64,000 bases of DNA from Fen-1135 sp963705275 (GCA_963705275.1 OY970063.1:2480001-2544000), one strand, 5' to 3'; shown: positions 19,050 to 28,273, counted from the stretch's first letter. Notes: generated by a model not told the origin, from the sequence alone. Program-made: numbers and translations.

Positions 19050-19212
19050 GCCCACACCATTTACCTGCCCAACTTATCCATCAAAGCCGGGTCTAATATA
19101 TGCATTTTCGGAGCTCTGTCAATGTTTTTGTGAGAATGGGTTTTCCTGCGTGGACTCGCGGCGGCATTCCAGATTTACTGAATATTTCCTGGCATTTATT
19201 TGCAGCTAGAGA

Positions 19213-19301
19213 TGTCATTTCGAAGGAGCGCAGCGACTGAGAAATCCTTGTCCCGAGCAAAGGGAGGGATCTTAGATTCCTCACATTCGTTCGGAATGAC
19301 A
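19213..19301. repeat. intergenic inverted-repeat element, copy 1
   Basis: Ends pair as TGTCATTTCGAA (19213-19224) with TTCGGAATGACA (19290-19301). The first 34 bases match 26797-26830 at 33 positions in the same orientation. The type, with ends like TGTCATT and an AGCGCAGCGA core, resembles dispersed non-coding repeats known from many bacterial genomes. The two copies bracket the cell-wall and cyclase block. Confidence 0.75.
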
Positions 19302-19309
19302 GAAAGGAT

Positions 19310-20392
19310 CTATAGTGGTCCTCTTTTCCTCTCGTGGGCCTTCACGGCTGAAGCAATCACCCGGTCAATGAACTCTGTCTGGGTAATTCCGGAGGCTGCT
19401 GCCTGGTGGAAGAGGACAGTAGAGGGTGTCATTCCGGGGAGGGTATTGGGCTCAAGGACGGCAATCTTTCCATCTTTTCTCACGAACATATCGATTCTTG
19501 CATAACCCTTGAGGTCGAGGGCACGGAAGGTCGCAACTGCCACGTCCTTAATCTCCTGCAGCACATTATCCGGGACTCTGGCCGGGGTTTTATTTTCGCC
19601 CTGGCCGTAGAGGAACTTGTCCTCCAGTGAAAGGACGTCATCGGTGGGAATAGTTTCAGAGGGAGTCAGCGCCAGTATCTCATCATCCTCGATGACGCCG
19701 CAGGTCACCTCAGTGCCGTCGATGAATTCCTCGACGAGTGCCGTGTTATCCCAATGGAATGCTTCTTCCACGGCAGACGGTATACTTTCTTTCGAAACTA
19801 CCTTCTTCACAGCAGTGCTGCATCCCTCGCGCGTGGGCTTTATGACGCAGGGGAATCGGATCTCTTTTTCAATGGCGTCGAGGATTTCCCCTTTCTTTTC
19901 GGATTGCCATTCCCGTTTGAAAACAGACAATGTCTTCGGTACATCGATTCCACTTGCCGCCAGTATCTTCCTGCACACCAATTTGTCCATCCCTAAAGCA
20001 GATCCCAGCACACCTGAGCCGGTATAAGGGATTTTAAGAAGCTCCAGCAGGCCCTGCAGGCATCCGTCTTCACCGTACTTACCGTGCAGACCGATGTAGA
20101 CGAAATCCAACCGGGACTTCAGCATCTCGTAGGGGATATGTTTCGCTTCCTCCGATAGATCCTCCTCAATGTCTTTCGTGCTGTTTCGCATCAGGAGCTT
20201 TACCGGTATCTCCCAGAAGTCGGCCTTGCTGTCCATGAAGATGGCGACTGGATCGTATTTCTTGCGGTCGATCTTGTTAAAGATGTTTCTCCCGCTTTCC
20301 AGAGAAACTTCTTTCTCGGAGGATACGCCTCCCATCACAATCCCGACCTTGAGTTTACCGCTCGCCGTAGTGCCCACCTGCTTTTCTCCCAT
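19310..20392 (-). CDS. D-alanine--D-alanine ligase paralogue 1 (altered active site)
   Basis: ATP-grasp ligase of the Ddl family, about 360 residues, cytoplasmic, making the terminal dipeptide (or a variant) of peptidoglycan precursors. N-terminal GGVSSEKEVSLESG holds the conserved Glu28; the metal ligands E314 and N316 lie in EPNTLPGMT. In the ligase triad (E15-S150-Y216 in E. coli DdlB), the Ser is Cys191 (REGCSTA) and the Tyr is Phe260 (EDKFLYG). Phe at this place is a feature of D-Ala:D-Lac ligases of Leuconostoc type, so the second substrate may not be D-Ala. The start overlaps the barrel gene's stop (ATG at 20392; TTG 20401 also possible). Last gene of the alr-ddl-omp-ddl run. Confidence 0.85.
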   Translation of the reverse strand: MGEKQVGTTASGKLKVGIVMGGVSSEKEVSLESGRNIFNKIDRKKYDPVAIFMDSKADFWEIPVKLLMRNSTKDIEEDLSEEAKHIPYEMLKSRLDFVYIGLHGKYGEDGCLQGLLELLKIPYTGSGVLGSALGMDKLVCRKILAASGIDVPKTLSVFKREWQSEKKGEILDAIEKEIRFPCVIKPTREGCSTAVKKVVSKESIPSAVEEAFHWDNTALVEEFIDGTEVTCGVIEDDEILALTPSETIPTDDVLSLEDKFLYGQGENKTPARVPDNVLQEIKDVAVATFRALDLKGYARIDMFVRKDGKIAVLEPNTLPGMTPSTVLFHQAAASGITQTEFIDRVIASAVKAHERKRGPL

Positions 20393-20394
20393 CC

Positions 20395-21168
20395 TTACCA
20401 ACCGATTGTCAGCGCTGCGTAGGGTCCTTTAAACGTCGTGTCCATCGTGACATCGCTGATGCTGTCAGCCTTGAACTTTAGTATCCTGTATCCGCCGCGT
20501 ATGTCTATGAAGGGGAAAGGGGTGAAACCTAAGTCAGCGAGACCCTCGTAAACGTAGTTTCCCGAGTATCCCATGCCCGCAACTTTAGCCCTTGCCTCCA
20601 GGATATTGGCAAGGATTCCCAGATTGGCTCCGACCCCTACCATGGGGATCGGGAAACGGAACGTCTGCGTCGTTTCCCCGTTTGCGGCATTGTTCAATTT
20701 CGCTTCACCTTCAATGTACTTGACCTTGCCGATCACTCCTATGGCGAACCCTGCCAGGATATTCTTCAGGCTTACAACGTCATACATGTAATCGAAATCC
20801 ATCATCCGGAAGTTGAAATCCCCGAAGACGCTTCCGGTGTATGACTTGCCTCCGAAGTTTATGGGGGTCGTAACGTTTCCCGTTCCCGAATAGCCGACGT
20901 CGGTATACATGAAGCTGAAGTGGTGTCCCCCGTATCCCGCAAAGGCCTCAACCGACGGCACGCCTTTGTTGGAGATGTCAAACGTATCCTTGAGATTAAA
21001 CTCGGTGCCTTGCACACCGCTTCCATCCAGCCGCAGAGTGGATTTCAGTTCGGGATACCAGTAGTAGCCTCTAACCCCGAATTCAAGGGCGTTTGCCGTC
21101 GTCACGGGAGCAAAAACCAAGAACAATACGGCCAATATACAAAAAAATGCCATTGCGCCTTTTTTCAT
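20395..21168 (-). CDS. outer-membrane beta-barrel protein
   Basis: A 257-residue exported protein, signal peptide 1-28 (cleavage near NALEFG). The rest alternates in short amphipathic strands, such as RGYYWYP, HFSFMYTDVGYSG, GGYRILKF and a C-terminal GPYAALTIGW, as expected for an 8-10 strand barrel. The start is the ATG at 21168 after GAGGTG; an upstream extension is rejected. It lies between two ligase genes and overlaps the start of one, so it is translated with cell-wall enzymes, which suggests an envelope-linked job. The substrate is unknown. Confidence 0.75.
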   Translation of the reverse strand: MKKGAMAFFCILAVLFLVFAPVTTANALEFGVRGYYWYPELKSTLRLDGSGVQGTEFNLKDTFDISNKGVPSVEAFAGYGGHHFSFMYTDVGYSGTGNVTTPINFGGKSYTGSVFGDFNFRMMDFDYMYDVVSLKNILAGFAIGVIGKVKYIEGEAKLNNAANGETTQTFRFPIPMVGVGANLGILANILEARAKVAGMGYSGNYVYEGLADLGFTPFPFIDIRGGYRILKFKADSISDVTMDTTFKGPYAALTIGW

Positions 21169-21310
21169 AGCAAACACCTCACTGTATGCATGCACGTAAT
21201 AATTTTTTAGGATTTCTGACTGCAACGATATTGCAAACTATAGAGATATTTTGTTTCCTTGTAAAGTCATTTCCCGGAGATTTTGCACGAGGATGAACAT
21301 GTCAGCGGCG

Positions 21311-22366
21311 TTACAATGGCCCTTTCTTTTCCTGATGGATTCTGATTGCGTTCTCTATCAGCTTGGATATCACCATTGTGGGAAGCATCCCCATGGCGGC
21401 TGCCTGTTCAAAGAAGAATGATGAAGGCGCCATACCGGACGAAGAATTGGGGTCCGTAATCAATATCCGTCCGTCTTTTGTAAGAAAGCCATCAATGCGT
21501 CCGTAAGACCTGAACCCCAACGCCTGGTAAGCTTTGAGGACTTCCGCTTTGATCTTTTCTACAACATCCGAGGGGATATTCTTGGGCGGGGTGAACTTCC
21601 TGCACCTCCCCGGCATATACTTGTCGTCGTATGTATAATATTCGCTTTGGGGGTAAATTTCCGTGAGATCGAGCGGCCTGGCAACGCCCTCCTCTTCCAG
21701 GACGATGCACGAAAATTCTATCCCCTGTAAATATTCCTCAACGAGAATTGCGTTATCATATTTAAGGGCGTCTTCTATCCCCTGCTCGAGAGAGGCTTCA
21801 TCTTTGACGCCTGTAACGCCTACACTCGAACCTTCCCTGGTGGGCTTTGTAAAAACAGGGAACGTAAAATGGGCGGTGATTCTCCTCTTGACATCCCCTT
21901 TATTTTCCATCCACTCCCTTTCGTGGATGATGATACTGTCGGGGACCTTCAACCCCTCAGCCTTAAGGAGTATCTGCTGCATGTGCTTGTCCATGCCCAT
22001 AGCTGATGCCAGAATACCGGGGCCAGTGTAGGGTATTCCCAAAAGTTCCAGTAGGCCCTGGATGCATCCGTCATCCCCATACTTTCCATGGAGTGATATG
22101 AAGGCGAAATCGATTTCCTTCTTCAGGTCCTCGTATGATATCTTGCGCGCCTCCTTCGCCAGACGCTCTGATATGTCAACGGTTGTGTTTTGAGAAACGA
22201 GCTGCCACGTGATGACCCACAGGCCTCCATCCCCATCCATGAATATCGGTTTGCCTTCGTAGAGTTCAGTATCCAGGTTATCATAGACATTCCTGCCGCT
22301 GTTAAGCGAAACTTCCCTCTCCGAGGACATGCCGCCTGATATGATGCCTACTCTTATCTTTTTCAT
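21311..22366 (-). CDS. D-alanine--D-alanine ligase paralogue 2 (altered subsite)
   Basis: Second Ddl-family ATP-grasp ligase, 351 residues. Here the triad is standard: E18 region (MSSEREVSLNSG), S180 in TREGSSVG and Y250 in DDKYMPG. However, the metal-site segment is ITDPNSSSGMAPSS, with Asp305 in place of the usual Glu and SSS-GMA in place of TLP-GMT. The paralogue downstream shows the opposite pattern, with a normal metal motif and an altered triad. It starts 4 bases after the racemase stop, so it is in one operon with alr. A normal D-Ala-D-Ala product is possible; substrate preference needs assay. Confidence 0.85.
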   Translation of the reverse strand: MKKIRVGIISGGMSSEREVSLNSGRNVYDNLDTELYEGKPIFMDGDGGLWVITWQLVSQNTTVDISERLAKEARKISYEDLKKEIDFAFISLHGKYGDDGCIQGLLELLGIPYTGPGILASAMGMDKHMQQILLKAEGLKVPDSIIIHEREWMENKGDVKRRITAHFTFPVFTKPTREGSSVGVTGVKDEASLEQGIEDALKYDNAILVEEYLQGIEFSCIVLEEEGVARPLDLTEIYPQSEYYTYDDKYMPGRCRKFTPPKNIPSDVVEKIKAEVLKAYQALGFRSYGRIDGFLTKDGRILITDPNSSSGMAPSSFFFEQAAAMGMLPTMVISKLIENAIRIHQEKKGPL

Positions 22367-22370
22367 AAAA

Positions 22371-24330
22371 TCAAAAATCCCAGAAGAAAGTCACGCCGCT
22401 GTTGGGGAAGATCCATTCATCGTCGCTGATTCGCAGCCTGATGGATTTTCCCTGTTTCCGGATGACCTCCGGATACGGCTGCTTCCCTGCAAAGTAGCTG
22501 ACCTCTTTTACATATTTGAATTTTACTCCCTCATAATTGAAGGAAATGTCAAGGCCTCTCGTGGGGTATACGATATAAACGGAGAAGGTATTGCTGCTCT
22601 TGGATTTCTTCGTAACAATCTCGATCTCCACCCTGGCCTGCTTATTCAACTTCTTCTTGAGCTTGTCATCGCCGCACCAGACCTCATAACCCCTCCCGGT
22701 GTTTTCCGTCCTTATTATGGGCACATCTTCATTATCTATGCGCACCCCGGCGACTTTGAAATCCTTTTCCGTTACCGGATCATCACCCCTGCTTAAGAGC
22801 CACCGGTACTCGCATTTCTTGTCATTGAAGAAAGAGGCCAATTGTTCATCGTTCAGGGCGCAGCCGATCATGAAGAAGGGATTCTTCAGGGTCTTCACAT
22901 ATTCGACGTGTGTGGTGACCTTGAAGTAATCCGCCGCCCTATTGTCTGACAACCTCTCTTCCTTGGAAAACTCTTTTACAGAAATATCATACCTGAAATT
23001 GGTCCTGAGCTCTAGTTGACGATCATCTTTCCCGAAGAGGGTTTCAAACATCTCGTAGTATATGGCATCTCCCAGCTCCTCATCGTGTGCCCTCGCCTGG
23101 AAGCAGTGGCGGATTATGCCGTCGATCCTGGCGATCGACTTTTCTTCTTCGGGAATGAAAATTCTCCTCAAACGCGGCTCCACGGAATTCGTTTTTCCCT
23201 TATGCAGGAAAACCCGCGGCGCCCGTTTGCCTAAGGCGCAGAGAATTTCATAACTGATGGTCTGTACTTTTCCCGCGATCTCATCGGCGGATATGTATTC
23301 ACGGCCCTGGCCGCCCATCAGTACCACTTCATCACCGATCCGGCAATTATCTATGTTGCTGACATCGATGGTGCACATGTCCATGGAGATATTCCCGACT
23401 ATGGGCGCACGCTCTCCCCCGACAAGCGCTTCACTTTGATTGGAGAGTATGCGTCCGTATCCATCGCCGTACCCTACCGGTATGGTCGCTATCTTTGTCG
23501 GCTTACCCGTTACATAAGACCGGCCGTATCCGATGCTGTATCCTTTGGGGAATTCCTTGACGAGGACCACCCTCGTCTTGAAACTCATGACAGGCGCGAG
23601 GTCCGCCTTTGGTCTTGTTTCCGGTCCGGGATAGATGCCGTAAGACATGAGGCCCGGCCGCACCATATCCAGATGAAACAGGGGGTAATTGAGAATGGCT
23701 CCGCTGTTTGCCATATGTTTGATGGGAATCCGGATCTGGTTTTTCTCCAGCTTGTCCAGAAGCTCTTTAAAGAGATTCCACTGCATTGTGTTATATTCAA
23801 CCATCGTTTCGCTGGACGACAGATGGGTGAATATGCCCTCGATTGCGATGTTGGGAAATCCAAGGACCTCTTCGATCATCTTGAAGGCCTCGTTATGGAT
23901 TGTTCCGCCTCTCCCCATCCCTGTATCCACCTCTATATGGATGGGCGTGGATGTATCCGCCTTCTTGCTTTTCTTCTGAAGTTCCCGGGCGAAGCTGATA
24001 TCCGAGACGGACGGCATCAGATTGTATTTAATGATCTCGTCAATCTCAGAGCCGGTGGAGGGACTGAGGATCAGGATGGGAGTTGCTGATGCCGCTGACG
24101 CGGAGCTGCACGCCCTCGTCCGCGTTGGCAATGCCCAGAAGAGCGGCGCCGTTTTTCAGGGCGACGTTGGATATCTCGATTGCGCCGTGGCCGTAGGCAT
24201 CGGCCTTGACTACCTGAAGAATCTTCACGTCAGGGCCGACCAGTCGCTTCATCTCATTCCAGTTCTTGCTGAAATTGTCGAGGTCGACCTCTACCCAGCT
24301 TCTATATTTCTGATTTTCTTTTGGCGCCAT
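22371..24330 (-). pseudogene. alr: alanine racemase with large extra C-terminal domain, single frameshift
   Basis: PLP-dependent racemase making D-Ala for peptidoglycan. The N-terminal part (24330 to about 24088) carries the PLP lysine in VVKADAYGHG; the rest carries the catalytic Tyr in SIGYGRSYV and the GYGDGYGR motif. One extra base near 24087 separates them (R-V-S-G-I continues as A-T-P-I-L-I-L). Joined, the protein has about 652 residues, some 280 more than normal Alr. The added part starts around the LRRIFIPEEEKSI segment with a helical stretch, then a strand-rich region of unknown family ending in NSGVTFFWDF. It is the first gene of the alr-ddl-omp-ddl operon. The break may be a sequencing error. 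Confidence 0.85.
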
Positions 24331-24360
24331 TATCGCTCATAAAGTGTTCGCAGTAGTAAG

Positions 24361-24451
24361 TAGTGCAGGACTTTAGTCCTGCTGAAATAGCGCACCTAAA
24401 GGTACGCACTACGTGTTCAAAGAGACAGCAGACCTGAAGGTCTGCACTACA
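24361..24451. repeat. three palindromic repeat units of about 24 bases
   Basis: Units at 24361-24384 (+), 24389-24412 (-) and 24426-24449 (-), built as TAGTGCAG-palindrome-CTGC with variable centres (GGACTTTAGTCC, CACCTAAAGGT, GACCTGAAGGTC). Base changes in one arm are matched in the other, so the hairpin is kept. Related units occur at 26863, 26933 and 27037, on the other side of the cyclase gene. They may also act as transcript ends. Confidence 0.8.
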
Positions 24452-24473
24452 TATTCGCCTCCCGTATAGGGAA

Positions 24474-26714
24474 TCACTTCCTCGTCATCGTGAATACGCC
24501 GTCCCATGGACCTTCAGGCGGGTTCTTTTTAAGTTCCTCACACCTTGCAATATACAGTTTAGAGGGTGCATCGTCTTGTTTCACTTCCAGGACTTTCCTG
24601 AAAGCGGCGATTGCCTCATCCCACAGGCTCCGTTTGTATTTCAACAATCCCTCTTCGAAAAGTCCGACGGCTTTTTCCCACTTCTCTGCGTCTTTCTTCT
24701 CGCCCAGGAGTTCATATATCTTTACGGGAAGCTTCTTGCCTTTAACCCGGACCGAGTCCAGTTCCCGGCAGAAAAGGGCGTCCTTGATCGCGGCGTATGT
24801 GTATTCGCTGATGATGATGTTTGTCCCGTATTCCTTGTTGATCCCTTCCAGTCTGGAGCCTAAATTTACCATGTCTCCCATGACGGTATAGTCGAATCGC
24901 ATGTCTGAACCCATGTTGCCTACTACCATGTCGCCGCTGTTGATGCCTATGCCGATGTCAAAAGCTGGTCTACCTTCGTCTGCCCATTTCTTCTGAAGTG
25001 TCTTCAATTCTTCCATCATGTCGAGGGCCGTTCTGCATGCACGGACTGCGTGATCCGGCTGATCGAGCGGAGCGCCGTACACGGCCATAATGGCATCGCC
25101 CATGTATTTATCGAGGAGGCCGTCGTATTTGAAGACCAGATTGGTCATTGCCGTGAGATACTCATTCAACAGGTGTACGAGGTCTTCCGGCGTCAGCTTC
25201 TCCGATATAGTCGTAAATCCTCTGATATCGGAGAAAAGCACCGTCAGGTCTTTTTTGTCGCCTCCAAGTTTAAGTTTGGTGGGGTCCTTCAGCATCTCGT
25301 TGATGACCGAAGCCGTGAGGTAATACTGGAAGGCGCCGCGTATCTTCTTTTTCTCCCTCTCTTCCGTAATGTAACGGTAAACGGTGATACCGAGATAAAT
25401 CATTATCATCGTGAGAGCCGGATAAATAATATTCAGCCATAGATTGTAGCGGGAAAAAATAAATGTATTTATGAGGACGAAGGCTATGAGGACAAGCAGG
25501 CTCAGAAACATTCCCTGGACCGCCCTGACCCTCGGAACGGCGATGCCTATGAGAAGACCGAAGAACATGATTGCGCAGACATCGAGAAGTTGTGTCCCCG
25601 ACGAGCGGTGGAGGAAATTGCCGTGCAGGATATTATCTATTGCAGTTGCGTGTATCTCCACACCGGGATAGACGCTGCTGTATGGCGTCACACGCAAGTC
25701 ATAGATGCCTATGGCCGTGGCGCCGACGATCACGATCTTATCCTTTAAGGTATCCGGTGACAGCTTGCCCTTGATGATATCGGAAATCGAGTAATGTGGG
25801 AACGTCCGTCCCGGCCCATAATAATTGACGAGCATCCTTCCCGTCTCGTCCGTGGGAATGTTGACATTACCTATCTTGATTCCCGCAATGCCGAACTTGG
25901 CCATATTCAGGGTGAGCATGGGCCAGTCCAGATATTGGACAATCAAGGACAAAGACAGTGGCAGGTAGTAATTGTCCTGGAATTTGATGGCCAGAGGGGC
26001 CCATCTGAAGGTGCCGTCACTGTCCGGGAAGGCGTTGAAGTAGCCGCTGTTCTCCGCAGCGTCAGAAAGGAGCTTAAGATTTGTCACTGCCGAATAGGCC
26101 GTGACGTTGGACAAGACTGACGCGTCGCTCATTTCTCCCTTTATCATCTGGTACCTGGAGTTTGCGATATTCTCTGCAGCGGCCTCAATCTCTTTCCCGC
26201 CTATGTGCTCAGCTTCCTTGCTGGATTTGAGAAAGAAATGACCGAGGGTGACGTTCTTCGCACTCTTGATCGCTTTGGCGAGAGCCACGTCCGTATCCGC
26301 CGCCAGCTTCTTCTTATCGAGCAGCTCCTGCACCCTCTTGTCCGTGATACCCATCTTCTTCACTTCTTTTGAGAGATCAGCAACGGTACTGAGACTGGAA
26401 TTCTGATCAGGTTCCGAAAAAACCATGTCGATGCCGACCGCCTTCGCGCCACCGCCCTTCAGCTTATCGACAAGCCTGGCAATCGTCGTCCTGGGCCACG
26501 GCCACCTTCCCAGTTCGCTCAGGCTCTTTTCATCAATTGCGGCGATCACCGTTTCTCCACCCGTCGCCAGTTTCCCTCGGGAGACCATCCGCAGATCGAG
26601 GGCCTTCAGCTCCATAAACCGGAGGAAGGGTACATCGATGAAGAACATCACAAGGGCGAGAAAAATAACTAGGATCGTTATCTTCAGTGGCGACATGGAA
26701 AATATCTTTTTCAT
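24474..26714 (-). CDS. CHASE2-domain class III adenylate cyclase
   Basis: Membrane-bound sensor cyclase, 746 residues. Segment 1-30 is a membrane anchor, residues about 35-365 form an extracytoplasmic CHASE2 sensor, three membrane helices follow (about 370-455), and the class III catalytic domain spans about 485-665. Metal aspartates are in FSDIRGF and MGDAIMAVYG, the adenine-selecting Lys is in LDKYMGD, and the transition-state Asn/Arg are in VNLGSRLEG. The last 80 residues form a TPR-like pair of helices. The Lys suggests cAMP rather than cGMP. It stands alone between repeat clusters. No receptor gene for cAMP is seen in this window. Confidence 0.88.
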   Translation of the reverse strand: MKKIFSMSPLKITILVIFLALVMFFIDVPFLRFMELKALDLRMVSRGKLATGGETVIAAIDEKSLSELGRWPWPRTTIARLVDKLKGGGAKAVGIDMVFSEPDQNSSLSTVADLSKEVKKMGITDKRVQELLDKKKLAADTDVALAKAIKSAKNVTLGHFFLKSSKEAEHIGGKEIEAAAENIANSRYQMIKGEMSDASVLSNVTAYSAVTNLKLLSDAAENSGYFNAFPDSDGTFRWAPLAIKFQDNYYLPLSLSLIVQYLDWPMLTLNMAKFGIAGIKIGNVNIPTDETGRMLVNYYGPGRTFPHYSISDIIKGKLSPDTLKDKIVIVGATAIGIYDLRVTPYSSVYPGVEIHATAIDNILHGNFLHRSSGTQLLDVCAIMFFGLLIGIAVPRVRAVQGMFLSLLVLIAFVLINTFIFSRYNLWLNIIYPALTMIMIYLGITVYRYITEEREKKKIRGAFQYYLTASVINEMLKDPTKLKLGGDKKDLTVLFSDIRGFTTISEKLTPEDLVHLLNEYLTAMTNLVFKYDGLLDKYMGDAIMAVYGAPLDQPDHAVRACRTALDMMEELKTLQKKWADEGRPAFDIGIGINSGDMVVGNMGSDMRFDYTVMGDMVNLGSRLEGINKEYGTNIIISEYTYAAIKDALFCRELDSVRVKGKKLPVKIYELLGEKKDAEKWEKAVGLFEEGLLKYKRSLWDEAIAAFRKVLEVKQDDAPSKLYIARCEELKKNPPEGPWDGVFTMTRK

Positions 26715-26796
26715 GCGTCAATCATGGCCATAACCCTCAGATTTTGCCGAATAATACCAAAGGCGTTTCGAAAGTCAAGGTAAAGAAGGCGGATTC

Positions 26797-26830
26797 TGTC
26801 ATTTCGAAAGAGCGCAGCGACTGAGAAATC
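26797..26830. repeat. intergenic repeat element, copy 2
   Basis: Matches 19213-19246 at 33 of 34 positions in the same orientation, beginning TGTCATTTCGAAAGAGCG. The right-hand inverted arm seen in copy 1 is absent here; the sequence runs on into the palindromic units. Together the copies form direct repeats flanking about 7.5 kb. Confidence 0.75.
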
Positions 26831-26862
26831 TTTTTCCCGAACGTAGTGAGAAATCTTGTACG

Positions 26863-27060
26863 TAGTGGCGTACCTTTAGGTGGGCCTTCTTGGCGTTTTG
26901 TAATTTCTACAAAAGAGAGAAATCCTATTACGTAGTGCAGACCTTCAGGTCTGCTGTATATGGTCATTGCGAGGCCCGGAGTGCTGTGGCAATCTTCCGT
27001 CCCCTGTCATTCCCGCGAAAGCGGGAATCCAGTATGTAGTGCGGACCTTCAGGTCTGCTT
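26863..27060. repeat. cluster of palindromic and dispersed repeats
   Basis: Contains TAGTG-type palindromic units at 26863-26885, 26933-26956 and 27037-27060, a GGTCATTGCGAGG element at 26963-26998 with an AGTGCTGTGGCAATC half, and TGTCATTCCCGCGAAAGCGG at 27005-27024, a dispersed palindrome type common in proteobacteria. Several repeat families have thus gathered in one spacer between the cyclase gene and tRNA-Thr; no gene is present from 26715 to 27202. Confidence 0.75.
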
Positions 27061-27202
27061 TCTTTTATCCCCTTTTACCCTCATCATCTTATAATCTTGA
27101 CAGGGGAGGTGCGTTAATATAAGTAATTCGGATAACGGCCGTCAGGGCTCATATCACCCTTCACTACAAATTGATAACTACCATCACTCGACTGCACACA
27201 GA

Positions 27203-27278
27203 GCCGATGTAGCTCAGCCGGCAGAGCAACTGATTCGTAATCAGTAGGTCGCCAGTTCGATTCTGGCCATCGGCTCCA
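27203..27278 (+). tRNA. tRNA-Thr(CGT)
   Basis: Full cloverleaf: acceptor GCCGATG (27203-27209) pairs with CATCGGC (27268-27274), discriminator T, encoded CCA at 27276-27278. The anticodon arm ACTGA/TCAGT encloses TTCGTAA, anticodon CGT, reading ACG. The T arm has GTTCGATT. A terminator follows at 27343. Confidence 0.95.
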
Positions 27279-27342
27279 AAAATAAATTGGCGAGACCCTT
27301 TTTAACTGTCGTTCAAGAGGGAAATATGGAGTGATTATCGAG

Positions 27343-27382
27343 ACCCCGTTACTCATTTAAGAGTGCGGGGTTTTGTGTTTTT
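27343..27382 (+). terminator. intrinsic terminator after tRNA-Thr
   Basis: Stem ACCCCG plus an inner TACTC arm (27343-27354) pairs with GAGTG and CGGGGT (27361-27371), with one bulged T, and is followed by TTTGTGTTTTT. It ends just before the gene at 27394. Confidence 0.8.
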
Positions 27383-27393
27383 AAGGTGAATAT

Positions 27394-28224
27394 ATGAGGA
27401 TTAAATTTATCACAAGGTTGATTGTCGCAACAATTATTCTTTTTTTCGTTAGTTCCGTAAATGCAGATGAAACCATCGAAGGTCATTACTGCTATACTTA
27501 TGGGGATAAGGAAAGTCTGAAAGAAGCGAAAGATGTGACAAGAACATTGGCAATAAGAAATGCAATTGAATCATATAGGGTCTACATTGAGTCAACAACA
27601 AGTGTAAGAAATTTTACTTTAACGAACGATATAATACAGATTGTTAGTTCCGGATATCTGAAAGACATGAAGGTGGTGGAACATAGAGAAGAAGGGCGGA
27701 CTATTTGTGATACGGTTGAATTCACCGTATCGCCAAAGGAAATTGAAAAGGTGGTTAGACAGGCTGTTAAAAGGAGAACGCAGGCGGTTGAAGAAAAAGG
27801 AATTGATAATAACGGTTTTTTGAAAATTCTGTCGGTTAGTGAATCTGTACATCAGAATTATAAGTATGGATGGGTTGATGGTAAATACCAAGAAATTGCA
27901 CTACCCGGAGTATACACAGACATTGATGTGAGAATTAAAGTTGTAAGGAAAATTTCTACCAATGATGAACATTGTAGGTTATTTATAGTCTATTACGACT
28001 CAGAGGGTAAAGAAATTGCAACCGTCAGGAAAGAGACGTTTCTGAAATATGATGACGAGTATAAGAAGATTCATGGGCAGTTATATCCGGGCGAAATAGT
28101 AGATTATCATTTTCGTAAAATGGATGATGCGAGTTCCTATAAGATATGGCTTTACGATGACAAAAAAGTCAATGATATATCGGAATCAAAAAAGCCTATG
28201 AGAAAGAAAAAAAAGGTTCCATGA
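27394..28224 (+). CDS. secreted hypothetical protein sharing N-terminal domain with the TPR protein at 30498
   Basis: A 276-residue exported protein with a signal peptide (1-24). Residues 27-130 match the N-terminal domain of the protein at 30498-31814: both have an E-G-x-Y start, an Ala/Arg helix, Y-x-E-S-x-x-x-V-x-N-F-x-L-T, and S-G-x-x-x-x-x-x-V. That region recalls the FlgT/LPP20-type fold of secreted proteins. The second half, with YGWVDGKYQEIALPG, is unrecognised, and the tail is Lys-rich. AT-rich compared with housekeeping neighbours. The ATG has an AAGGTGA site. A two-gene unit with the next frame, 49 bases on, is possible. Confidence 0.65.
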   Translation: MRIKFITRLIVATIILFFVSSVNADETIEGHYCYTYGDKESLKEAKDVTRTLAIRNAIESYRVYIESTTSVRNFTLTNDIIQIVSSGYLKDMKVVEHREEGRTICDTVEFTVSPKEIEKVVRQAVKRRTQAVEEKGIDNNGFLKILSVSESVHQNYKYGWVDGKYQEIALPGVYTDIDVRIKVVRKISTNDEHCRLFIVYYDSEGKEIATVRKETFLKYDDEYKKIHGQLYPGEIVDYHFRKMDDASSYKIWLYDDKKVNDISESKKPMRKKKKVP

Positions 28225-28273
28225 TTATAACCGTAATTCAAACAGTAATCCCAATGAAGCCCTAAAATAGATT

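Noticed and set aside
19310..24330. Acquired glycopeptide (van) resistance operon
   Set aside because: No VanH, VanX or two-component regulator; only the ligase and racemase parallels remain.
24361..24451. CRISPR array
   Set aside because: Units alternate in orientation, spacers are short and irregular, and there are no cas genes.
24474..26714. Cyclase as part of a nucleotide-signalling defence system (CBASS or Pycsar)
   Set aside because: The protein is a membrane CHASE2 sensor cyclase of housekeeping type with no effector gene next to it.
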